The notes under the pieces are model-generated. The model saw only the letters and a program-made list of their open reading frames with translations. It made no database searches and had not been told where the DNA came from. A stretch of 8,229 nucleotides of DNA. Origin: Verrucomicrobiota bacterium (GTDB lineage Bacteria > Verrucomicrobiota > Verrucomicrobiia > Limisphaerales > UBA8199). The stretch is from assembly GCA_026397855.1 (NCBI GenBank), contig JAPLUA010000427.1:1-8229 (forward strand), given 5' to 3'. Numbering within the stretch: position 1 is the first letter of the stretch; every line of letters starts with the position of its first letter. Positions 1-6,247 of the stretch are shown one piece after another. Both the position numbers and the translations under genes were made by a program.

Positions 1-2
1 CG

Positions 3-734
3 CAGGCCATCCGTCAGACCGGCCAAACCAATCGCCATGCTCTGGAACGACTCCACGAGGCGCTCAACGCCGAAACCGGCGTTCCTTTGCGGGTCGAGTC
101 CCACTGGGGGGACAAGCACGCCGAGGACGTCAAGCAGTTGAAGCGGTTGGCCATCGTGCTCGCCATCCAGTCGCGCGCCGAGTTTCTCGATGGCCGCACC
201 AACCATTCCGCCAGGTGTCTCGCGGACGTGATCCGTCTGGGGCAGGCCCTGGCTCGGGGCGGGATCCTTTCCGACGGCGTCAACGCGCTCACCCTAGAAA
301 CCCTCGGCGCCGCCACCCTTCGAGCCCAGGTGCCCAGCCTTGACGCGGAGTCGTGTCGGACTGCGGCCCAGCAGTTGGAGCACGCTGAGCCGCTGCGCGA
401 ACCCCCGGAGCGGACATTCAAAACCCAGAAAGACTGGGCCACCGCCAGCTTCGGCCTCGCCGGGCGGGCAACCAGTCTCTTCCTGGGTCAGGCCGAAACT
501 AAAGGCCGGGCGGAGTTCGTGCGCCGCCATCAGGATGTGGTTCGGCGCACCCGCCGCCTGATCCTCTCGCTCGCTGCCCGGGCTGTCGAACTGGAGTCCG
601 GCCAGCCGGTGAGCAGTCCTTCCGCCCTCGTTCCCGCCGTTCTCAAGTCCGTCCCCCTTGATCCGGAATTGGGCACACCAATAACTCTAATTCATCAGCA
701 AGAGCCCGGCAGCGGCCGGGATTCAGTTCCCTGA
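3..734 (+). CDS. Hypothetical protein, 3' part of gene (5' end outside window)
   Basis: The frame is open from the first bases of the window to a TGA at 732-734, giving 243 visible residues. A TTG at 87 is the first start-like codon, but in-frame coding continues upstream of it, so the true start is outside. The visible part is soluble and helix-rich, with no membrane segment, and many Arg, Ala and Glu residues. Near the end it reads LVPAVLKSVPLDPELGTPIT. I associate this type of ending ('LVP.yL..vPLDP.tGkP') with uncharacterised verrucomicrobial proteins; that is recall, not a search. No catalytic motif is recognised and no function is offered. The last four codons overlap the 3' end of the convergent rhodanese gene, and a GC-rich hairpin lies in the last ten codons. 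Confidence 0.72.
   Translation, partial: QAIRQTGQTNRHALERLHEALNAETGVPLRVESHWGDKHAEDVKQLKRLAIVLAIQSRAEFLDGRTNHSARCLADVIRLGQALARGGILSDGVNALTLETLGAATLRAQVPSLDAESCRTAAQQLEHAEPLREPPERTFKTQKDWATASFGLAGRATSLFLGQAETKGRAEFVRRHQDVVRRTRRLILSLAARAVELESGQPVSSPSALVPAVLKSVPLDPELGTPITLIHQQEPGSGRDSVP
705..720. terminator. GC-rich hairpin at a convergent gene junction (possible bidirectional terminator)
   Basis: CCCGGC (705-710) pairs perfectly with GCCGGG (715-720) around a 4-nt loop AGCG. It sits just inside the 3' end of the + strand gene and just beyond the stop of the - strand rhodanese gene. Neither strand has a clear T run after the stem, so this is not a canonical intrinsic terminator. It may still slow polymerase or protect 3' ends, or may simply be a chance palindrome in GC-rich coding DNA. 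Confidence 0.3.
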
Positions 735-1130
735 ATCCATCTTCTCCCCGGCGGCCTGCCAGCCGGAAATGCCTGCGGTGAGGTGCTTGACGTTCGTGTA
801 GCCAAGCTTCTCGGCAGCCTTGGCCGCTCCCTCGTAGGCTCGGCAGCGGGGACCGCCGCAGTAGGCGACCACGAGGGCGCCTTTGTCCTTGGGCAGCAGG
901 TTGGCCAGCTTGTCCTTGGCCCCGGTGAAGTCTATGGCGCTGGGGATGTGGCCCTTCGCCCATTTGTCCGTGCCGTTGGCGTCAAGCAGGACAACCTGTT
1001 TGGCCGAGATGGCGGCCTTGAGTTCCGGGACGGTGATCTCCGGATACTGGCCGGCATACACGTTAACCGCCAGCAGGGCGGCAATGGCGGGAAGGATGAA
1101 TCTTTTCATGGTCTTTATTACAATGCTCAT
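723..1130 (-). CDS. Exported single-domain rhodanese-like protein
   Basis: A 135-residue protein with an N-terminal export signal (Lys-Arg then a hydrophobic run, residues 8-26, ending VYAG) and one rhodanese domain (about 30-130). Domain marks are VVLLDA (46-51), GHIPSAIDF (60-68), the active-site loop YCGGPRCRAYE (90-100) with predicted persulfide-carrying Cys91, and the C-terminal ISGW helix cap. Rhodaneses move sulfane sulfur between donors such as thiosulfate and acceptors such as thiols or cyanide; this one would act in the periplasm. Full single-domain length suggests it is intact. The loop holds a second cysteine, Cys96, unlike the common CxxGxRS form. An alternative start at Met8 (1109) gives a cleaner signal peptide; neither start has a good ribosome-binding site. 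The partner pathway is unknown and neighbouring genes do not reveal it. Confidence 0.88.
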   Translation of the reverse strand: MSIVIKTMKRFILPAIAALLAVNVYAGQYPEITVPELKAAISAKQVVLLDANGTDKWAKGHIPSAIDFTGAKDKLANLLPKDKGALVVAYCGGPRCRAYEGAAKAAEKLGYTNVKHLTAGISGWQAAGEKMDSGN

Positions 1131-1149
1131 TTCTAGTTGCTTACTTTGC

Positions 1150-1178
1150 TTATCAGTTTAACTGCGTTACCCGGTCAA
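1150..1178 (-). promoter_or_regulatory. Candidate promoter of the rhodanese gene
   Basis: On the - strand, TTGACC (1178-1173) is followed after exactly 17 bp by TGATAA (1155-1150). The -35 box matches consensus at five of six positions; the -10 box is poor. It lies 20 bp before the ATG at 1130 and 41 bp before the ATG at 1109. The region is locally AT-richer than its surroundings, as expected of a promoter. Assigned by eye. Confidence 0.35.
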
Positions 1179-1220
1179 GATGCCACAGGATTGCCCCCTG
1201 TCCAGCGGGGATCGTGGAAA

Positions 1221-1292
1221 CGTGCCGAGCGTGCCGAGCGTGCCGAGCGTGCCGAGCGTGCCGAGCGTGCCGAGCGTGCCGAGCGTCGGGAG
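1221..1292. repeat. Tandem array of a 9-bp unit (CGTGCCGAG), seven perfect copies plus one degenerate
   Basis: Seven identical copies of CGTGCCGAG run without interruption from 1221 to 1283, followed by one variant copy CGTCGGGAG (1284-1292). Read in another phase the unit is GAGCGTGCC, and the same GAGCGT core continues in 7-bp form (GAGCGTA twice, then GAGTGTG) into the adjoining inverted repeat. The array lies between the rhodanese promoter and the 3' end of the PAP2-glycosyltransferase gene. Perfect copies suggest recent expansion and likely copy-number variation between strains. A short - strand reading frame through it gives only repeated Arg-His-Ala and is not credible as a gene. Confidence 0.93.
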
Positions 1293-1346
1293 CGTAGAGC
1301 GTAGAGTGTGAGGGGCGCCTTCCCGCGCTCCACGCTCCACGCTCCC
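1288..1346. repeat. Large imperfect inverted repeat directly after a stop codon
   Basis: The arm at 1288-1310 is nearly the reverse complement of 1324-1346. Over 23 positions, 19 are Watson-Crick pairs, two would be G-U in RNA and two are A-C mismatches; the spacer is 13 bp. Each arm is itself built of 7-bp units: GAGCGTA-type on the left, CGCTCCA-type on the right. The right arm ends at 1346, the base next to the TAG stop (1349-1347) of the - strand PAP2-glycosyltransferase gene, so the transcript would fold into a long hairpin directly after the stop. No T tract follows on that strand. It could be a transcript-end structure, a palindromic mobile repeat, or both. Confidence 0.85.
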
Positions 1347-3626
1347 CTACCGGAGATTCCTGCATTCGACCAGTTGAACCCAGCGGTAGATGCCGCCGCG
1401 GTCGAGGATGGGAAAGACGCCCAGATCCTTGATGGACTCGAACTCCAGGGCCAAGGGCTGCAGATACTCCGTGGGGGCGGGTTTTGCGGGCAGCGGCCCC
1501 GACTTGCCAGTGAGAACCGACCTGAACCACGCCGCGAGCGGGTAACGAGGCAGGTCGGCTTCGGCTACATAAAGGGCATTCTGGCCTTTGCGGGCCTGCT
1601 GGTAACGGTATTCGGGCCAGAAGAAGAACTGGTTTTCGGGAATCGGGCCGAGAATGGAATAGACCAGGGGCTCACGGCCCGCGACAGGCCGTGCCTCCGG
1701 CAGGTAGAATGAGAGCAGGCCCGTGAGGCCGTAGTGGTGCGCCACGATGAACACGGGTTTGCCTTCGGCCAGCAACCGGGCTCGGGCCGCGCTCACCATG
1801 CCGGTGGTGGCCTTCCATGCGCGAATTCGCCTCAAGGGATCTTTATCCGGCGGCAGCGGCTTCCCGATAACTTTCTCCACCAGGCCCGGCCCCAGCAGCA
1901 GGACCATCGCCACCACGCCAAGGATCAGGCCCGCTCGCAGCCAGCCAACCACCCCGCGAGCGCCCTCGCGCCAGCGCCGCTCCCAATAGAGGGTCATCAG
2001 GCAGAGCAGGGGCACGGCTGCCGGTGCAATCCAGTTTGGCTGCACCTGTGAGTGCAGCGTGTAGATCCAATGCCCGATAAACACCGGTGCCCCCATGCAA
2101 AAGAGGTAAACCATTAGCCCCCGGCGGGAGCAGGCAGATGCGCTGCCGGGCGAAGGTGTTCCTTCCGGCTTCAGCTTCCAGAACCGCACCATGGCCCACA
2201 GGGCGGCGACGAGGAACACCGGATTGAGCAGCACCAATTCCGCTCCGGTGAAATCCAGCAGGTGGTGCAGGGATGGCTTCCAACGCTCGCCCAGGCCGGC
2301 GTTGTCCGAAACATGGGAGAGCGTGACCCAGTGGTTTTGCACGTTCCACGCCAGCACCGGGGTCATCGAGAGCAGCACAACCATCAGCGCCAGCCACGGG
2401 CCCGGACGCCGCAGTTGCGCGCGTGCCGGGGCCCACAGCGCAAAGAACAGCCCCCAGCAGACGACTTGGTAAAGGGCGCTGTATTTGCTGAGAAAAGCCA
2501 GTCCCATGGCCAACCCCACCCCCAGCCAATGCCAAATAGTGGCATCCTCCTGCACGGCCCGCCAGCCCAGCACCATCGCCACTGTCCAGAACATCACCAG
2601 CAGCGAATCAATGGTCAGCAGCATGGTGCCCGCGGCCAGCAGGGGGGTGACCGACAGCACCAGCAGCAGCCAGAACGCCGTCCGGCCGCCGGCCAGCCGG
2701 GCCATCCAGCGCAGCAGCAGCAGAGCCATCGCCGCGCCAATCAAGGGCGATAAGAATCGCACGCCGAACGCTGTGTCTCCCCCAATGGAGGTTCCCAGCC
2801 ATTGAGCGCCGGCGATCAACGGGGGCTTGCTGTAATACGACAGCGCCAGGTGTTTGGACCAGAGCCACTGGTAAGCCTCGTCCTTGCTCATCTCGATCGC
2901 GCCGCCGGCGATATACACCAACCGCCCCAGCGTTGCCGCCACAATCACCACGCAACCCAGGCGAAGCCAATGTTCACCCGGCGTTGCCGCCGCCCAGGTG
3001 TCCGGGCCCGCGCCAGGCGCTTCCGCCTCCAACTCCGGGTGCAGCAGCGACGGCGCTTGGCGCCACCACAGCGGGAACCAGCGTCTCCCCACCCCCAGCC
3101 ACAGCGCGTTCAAGCCCACAAGCCCCGCCACGGCGTAGCCGGACCCGATAATCGCCCCGACCAACACGTCCGCCGGGTAATGTGCCCCGAGGTAAACGCG
3201 CGAGAAGGCGACCGCTGTGGCCAGCGGCAGCATCACCCGCCAGCTTCGGCGATAATAGAAGAAGGCGATCATGGTGGCGGCGAACCAAGTGGCCGTATGG
3301 GCCGAGGGCATGCTCCGGCCGTCGGTCTTGCCGCTTGCCAGCCGCGCATCCGTCATCCGATCCATCGGCCGCTCTCGCCCGATTGCGTGCTTGAGCGGGT
3401 TGATCACCAAACCGTCCCCAAGCGGCAGAATAACTGCCAGCATCAGCACCAAAACGCGGCCCCGTCGGCCTCCTTTGCCTAACAGCCAAACCGCCAGCGC
3501 AGCCAGGATCGGTCCGAAGATCACGTTTCCACTCAAGAATCGCATCACCCCGTCCAGCGCCGGATGGCGCAAGTTGAGGCTGACGAAGTGGAGCAAATCC
3601 GAATCCATGGCACGCAAAAAAGCCAT
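1347..3626 (-). CDS. Fused PAP2-family lipid phosphatase and ArnT/PMT-like (GT-C) glycosyltransferase
   Basis: About 759 residues from Met at 3626. Residues 1-185 form a membrane-embedded PAP2 phosphatase with all three motifs: KHAIGRERP (79-87), MPSAH (106-110; PSAH in place of PSGH) and SRVYLGAHYPAD (142-153). A linker rich in Pro, Ala and Glu (185-220) leads to a GT-C glycosyltransferase (about 221-551) with an Asp-Glu pair in the first external loop (DEAYQWLWSKHLA, from 249), SKPP, LTIDS (Asp340) and QPNWIAP. A soluble C-terminal domain (621-759) follows. Both active sites are predicted on the periplasmic side. The PAP2 part should remove a phosphate from a polyprenyl or lipid A-type phosphate; the GT-C part should transfer sugar from a polyprenyl-phosphate carrier. 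The frame extends upstream to 3773 but would then overlap the divergent gene; 3638 and 3608 are alternative starts. The GT part is paralogous to the enzyme at 4749-6230. Confidence 0.9.
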   Translation of the reverse strand: MAFLRAMDSDLLHFVSLNLRHPALDGVMRFLSGNVIFGPILAALAVWLLGKGGRRGRVLVLMLAVILPLGDGLVINPLKHAIGRERPMDRMTDARLASGKTDGRSMPSAHTATWFAATMIAFFYYRRSWRVMLPLATAVAFSRVYLGAHYPADVLVGAIIGSGYAVAGLVGLNALWLGVGRRWFPLWWRQAPSLLHPELEAEAPGAGPDTWAAATPGEHWLRLGCVVIVAATLGRLVYIAGGAIEMSKDEAYQWLWSKHLALSYYSKPPLIAGAQWLGTSIGGDTAFGVRFLSPLIGAAMALLLLRWMARLAGGRTAFWLLLVLSVTPLLAAGTMLLTIDSLLVMFWTVAMVLGWRAVQEDATIWHWLGVGLAMGLAFLSKYSALYQVVCWGLFFALWAPARAQLRRPGPWLALMVVLLSMTPVLAWNVQNHWVTLSHVSDNAGLGERWKPSLHHLLDFTGAELVLLNPVFLVAALWAMVRFWKLKPEGTPSPGSASACSRRGLMVYLFCMGAPVFIGHWIYTLHSQVQPNWIAPAAVPLLCLMTLYWERRWREGARGVVGWLRAGLILGVVAMVLLLGPGLVEKVIGKPLPPDKDPLRRIRAWKATTGMVSAARARLLAEGKPVFIVAHHYGLTGLLSFYLPEARPVAGREPLVYSILGPIPENQFFFWPEYRYQQARKGQNALYVAEADLPRYPLAAWFRSVLTGKSGPLPAKPAPTEYLQPLALEFESIKDLGVFPILDRGGIYRWVQLVECRNLR

Positions 3627-3633
3627 CGGACCA

Positions 3634-3662
3634 ATCATGTCTGACGACAAGGGACGTTCCAA
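3634..3662 (-). promoter_or_regulatory. Candidate promoter of the PAP2-glycosyltransferase gene
   Basis: On the - strand, TTGGAA (3662-3657) and CATGAT (3639-3634) are separated by exactly 17 bp and each matches the consensus at four of six positions. The predicted transcription start, near 3627, falls directly before the ATG at 3626, so the message would be leaderless or nearly so. This arrangement is why I prefer 3626 over 3638, whose ATG lies inside the -10 box. No Shine-Dalgarno sequence precedes any of the candidate starts. Confidence 0.3.
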
Positions 3663-3698
3663 GGACAAACCGACCGACCGGGCGGGGCCAGTTTGTTC

Positions 3699-3727
3699 TT
3701 GAGCTGTCCGTAGGCCGGTTTTAGGAT
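3699..3727 (+). promoter_or_regulatory. Candidate promoter of the glycosyltransferase operon
   Basis: TTGAGC (3699-3704) and TAGGAT (3722-3727) lie exactly 17 bp apart, each with four of six consensus bases. Transcription would begin near 3734, about five bases before the ATG at 3739, so the first gene would be almost leaderless. The same AGGA (3723-3726) could instead be a Shine-Dalgarno sequence 12 bp before the ATG, which would require a promoter further upstream. It is back to back with the candidate promoter for the divergent gene, so the two transcripts could share control. Confidence 0.33.
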
Positions 3728-3738
3728 GAAATCTCGGC

Positions 3739-4752
3739 ATGAACAACGCGCACATTAATTTGTCCATTGTCATCCCGGTTTACAATGAGGCCGAGACGCT
3801 GCCTGAACTGTTCCGGGAGCTGAAGCGTGTACGGGATGCCGAGCTGCGCAATACCGGGCTGCTGGAGATTGTGCTGGTGGACGACGGCAGCAAGGACCGG
3901 AGCTGGGAGCTGGTTTCGGCCGAGTGCGATCGTGACCCCGCCTACGTGGGGATAAAGCTGTCGCGGAACTTCGGTCATCAACTGGCGCTCGCCGCCGGGC
4001 TGGAGGCGGCGCGGGGGGATGCGGTGGTGTCCATGGATGCGGACCTGCAGGATCCGCCGGCCCTGATTCCCGAGATGCTGGCCGCCCATCGCCAAGGCTA
4101 TGACGTGGTTTATGCCACTCGAAAAAGCCGAGGGAGCGAACCCTGGTCCAAGCGGGTGTCGGCCGCCCTGTTCTATTTCGTGATGGAGAAAATCAGCGGC
4201 GTGCCCATTCCGCGCAACACGGGCGATTTCAGGCTGCTAAGCCGACGGGCGCTGACGGAGCTGGCGAAGCTACGGGAATCACACCGGCTTTTGCGTGGGC
4301 TGGTTCCCTGGATTGGCTTCCCGCAGACCCAGGTAATGTATGACCGCGCGGACCGGGTGGCGGGGGAAACGCATTACCCCTGGCATAAGATGATGCTCCT
4401 CGCCTGGGACGGCATCACGTCAATGTCAAGGGCGCCGCTGCGCCTGGCATATAGCGTGTCAATGCTGCTGCTGACGGTGTTTTTGGGTTATGTGCTTTAC
4501 GTACTGTTCAACCACTTTGCCCGGGGCGACAAGCTGGTGCCCGGGTGGACCTCGTTGATGGCGACGATCACCATCTTCGGAACGGCGCAGCTGGTCCTGC
4601 TGGGGGTTTTTGGCGAATACCTTGGACGCATCCACGAGCAGGTCAAGCAGCGGCCGCTCTACGTTATTGACCAAATGAAAAGGGCGGACGCCTGGGGCGA
4701 TGGCAACGGAGGTGGCGGGGCCGCGCGGGGAGAACTTCAAACGCGGCCATGA
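3739..4752 (+). CDS. GT2-family polyprenyl-phosphate glycosyltransferase (GtrB/ArnC/DPM1-like)
   Basis: A 337-residue protein. An N-terminal GT-A catalytic domain (about 7-230) is followed by two membrane segments (about 235-257 and 270-292). Catalytic marks are SIVIPVYNEAETLP (9-22), VDDGSKDRS (47-55), the metal-binding DADLQDPP (100-107), NTGDFRLLSRRA (160-171) and LRGLVPWIGFPQ (185-196). Enzymes of this class move a sugar from a nucleotide donor to undecaprenyl or dolichyl phosphate on the cytoplasmic face, making the lipid-linked donor that GT-C enzymes use outside. Length and two-segment tail fit GtrB/ArnC. The glycine-rich tail (about 318-337) is extra. It is the first gene of a three-gene operon; its TGA overlaps the ATG of the next gene. 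The sugar cannot be read from sequence, so no gene symbol is given. Confidence 0.92.
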   Translation: MNNAHINLSIVIPVYNEAETLPELFRELKRVRDAELRNTGLLEIVLVDDGSKDRSWELVSAECDRDPAYVGIKLSRNFGHQLALAAGLEAARGDAVVSMDADLQDPPALIPEMLAAHRQGYDVVYATRKSRGSEPWSKRVSAALFYFVMEKISGVPIPRNTGDFRLLSRRALTELAKLRESHRLLRGLVPWIGFPQTQVMYDRADRVAGETHYPWHKMMLLAWDGITSMSRAPLRLAYSVSMLLLTVFLGYVLYVLFNHFARGDKLVPGWTSLMATITIFGTAQLVLLGVFGEYLGRIHEQVKQRPLYVIDQMKRADAWGDGNGGGGAARGELQTRP

Positions 4753-6230
4753 CGCAGGGTATTTCGACCATGGGTCAGGCCGCGCCGACGGAAGCAAAGC
4801 AGGTTATGCGGGCGGCGGTGATAAGCCTGGCGGTCATCACGCTGTTTCGGCTCTGGTGCGCCACGTGTCTGGAGCTGGTTCCCGATGAGGCGTATTACTG
4901 GCTTTGGTCCAAACACCTCGCCGCTTCGTATCGCGACAAGGGGCCAGCGGTGGCCTGGACGATTGCCATCGGCCGGGTGCTCTTTGGCGACACCGTTTTC
5001 GGCATCCGGGTAATGGGAGTCCTGCTCGGTGCCGGAACGGGCTGGCAGTTGTTCCGCCTGGCGCAGCGGCTGTATGACGATCGCACCGCTTTGTGGTGCC
5101 TCGCCGTGGCGCTGGTCTTTCCCCTGTTTGCGATCGGGTCCATCCTGATGACGATTGACTCGCTGAGCGTGTTCTTCTGGGGGTGGGCGGCGAACCTGTT
5201 CTGGAGCGGAATCCAGACGGGGCGGTTGCGCGACTGGCTGTTGCTGGGACTGGCCATCGGGCTGGGATTCCTATCCAAGTTTACGAACGGGGTGCAACTG
5301 GCCTGCATGGGCCTGTTTCTCCTTTGGTCGAGGCCTCACCGGCATTTCATCTTCTCGCGCCAGAGCCTTGCCACGCTCCTGGCGTTTGGTTTTTGCCTGA
5401 TACCGATCCTCTGGTGGAACATTCAGACCGGCTGGGTTCACGCCATGGCGCTGCACGACCGTAGCGGGGTGGAAAGCTCGTTTCATATTCGTCCCAAGGA
5501 AGCCTGGAACTACCTGGGCGGACAACTGGCGGTGGGCTCGCCGTTGCTCATCCTCGGCATGGTGGTGGCCGCAGTTGGCCTGTGGCGAACTCATAGCGAC
5601 GAGGCGCGGGTAAAGCACCTGTTGACCCAGTATGTCCCGTTGCAGACGGTGTTTCTATTCTTCAGCCTGAACAAAATGGGGGAGGCGAACTGGACGGCGC
5701 CGTCCCTCATCACCGGCATCGTTATGTTGGTGGTGTTCTGGCGGGACCTATTGGGGCGCAAGCGTCAATGGCGGTGGCTGGCGTGGTGGGGTTTGGGCAT
5801 TGCCCTGGTGATGACGCTGGGCATTCACCTCATGCCGATGTTCTCGCTGCCCCGGAAGATGAACCCGCTGCGGCGGGCCGAGGGTTGGCCGGATTTCGCC
5901 CGGCATATCCAGCAGGCGCGCCTGGAGCACCATGCCGATCTTCTGATCGCCAACCACTATTCCTACTCCAGCCTGATGGAGTTCTATCTGCCGGACCGCC
6001 CGACTTGCTACCTGCCGCCCGCGCCCTACGGTTCCAGCCAGTACACGCTCTGGCCGACCTACGAGGTGAAATCCGGCACGCGCGCGCTCTATGTCACCGA
6101 CGACCTTTTCCCGCCTCTCTGGAATCTGTCGCAACAGTTCAGCCGCTACAGGCTGGTTGATGATTTCTGGAGCCAATACCGCGGCCAGCCGATATACCAG
6201 TTTCAGATCTACCTGCTCGAAAAAGATTAA
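4749..6230 (+). CDS. ArnT/PMT-like integral membrane glycosyltransferase (GT-C fold)
   Basis: A 493-residue multi-spanning protein. The first external loop carries the acidic pair DEAYYWLWSKHLAASY (46-61), the usual site of the catalytic Asp or Glu in this superfamily. Further marks are IDSLSVFFWGW (136-146), LSKFTNG (175-181) and EANWTAPS (312-319). A soluble C-terminal domain (about 394-493) holds ANHYSYSSLMEFYLPDRP, WPTYEV and ALYVTDD. The same landmarks, in the same order, occur in the glycosyltransferase half of the divergent PAP2 fusion, so the two are paralogues. It should transfer sugar from polyprenyl phosphate to an acceptor at the periplasmic face, plausibly using the product of the upstream GT2 enzyme. 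The start ATG overlaps the previous stop (ATGA), supporting coupled translation; Met8 (4770) is a less likely start. It has no phosphatase domain. Confidence 0.9.
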   Translation: MTQGISTMGQAAPTEAKQVMRAAVISLAVITLFRLWCATCLELVPDEAYYWLWSKHLAASYRDKGPAVAWTIAIGRVLFGDTVFGIRVMGVLLGAGTGWQLFRLAQRLYDDRTALWCLAVALVFPLFAIGSILMTIDSLSVFFWGWAANLFWSGIQTGRLRDWLLLGLAIGLGFLSKFTNGVQLACMGLFLLWSRPHRHFIFSRQSLATLLAFGFCLIPILWWNIQTGWVHAMALHDRSGVESSFHIRPKEAWNYLGGQLAVGSPLLILGMVVAAVGLWRTHSDEARVKHLLTQYVPLQTVFLFFSLNKMGEANWTAPSLITGIVMLVVFWRDLLGRKRQWRWLAWWGLGIALVMTLGIHLMPMFSLPRKMNPLRRAEGWPDFARHIQQARLEHHADLLIANHYSYSSLMEFYLPDRPTCYLPPAPYGSSQYTLWPTYEVKSGTRALYVTDDLFPPLWNLSQQFSRYRLVDDFWSQYRGQPIYQFQIYLLEKD

Positions 6231-6247
6231 GTCCTTTGGAATAAGGC

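Noticed and set aside
1221..1292. Tandem repeats considered as a CRISPR array or replication iterons
   Set aside because: Units are 9 bp, directly adjacent with no spacers, and there are no cas, rep or par genes nearby.
1288..1346. Inverted repeat considered as a standard intrinsic terminator
   Set aside because: The stem is far longer than usual, has internal mismatches, and no T run follows on either strand, so it is listed as a repeat with a possible 3'-end role.
1153..1530. 125-codon - strand frame containing a repeated Arg-His-Ala peptide
   Set aside because: The peptide repeat is only a translation of the 9-bp tandem repeat, and the frame overlaps the end of the PAP2-glycosyltransferase gene out of frame.
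3627..3773. N-terminal extension of the PAP2 fusion to the ATG at 3773
   Set aside because: It would overlap the start of the divergent GT2 gene, adds 49 residues unlike any PAP2 N-terminus, and runs through the candidate promoters.
3739..6230. Naming the operon arnC/arnT (aminoarabinose modification of lipid A)
   Set aside because: The families match only at the general level. None of the aminoarabinose synthesis genes is in view and the sugar cannot be inferred, so no gene symbols are assigned.
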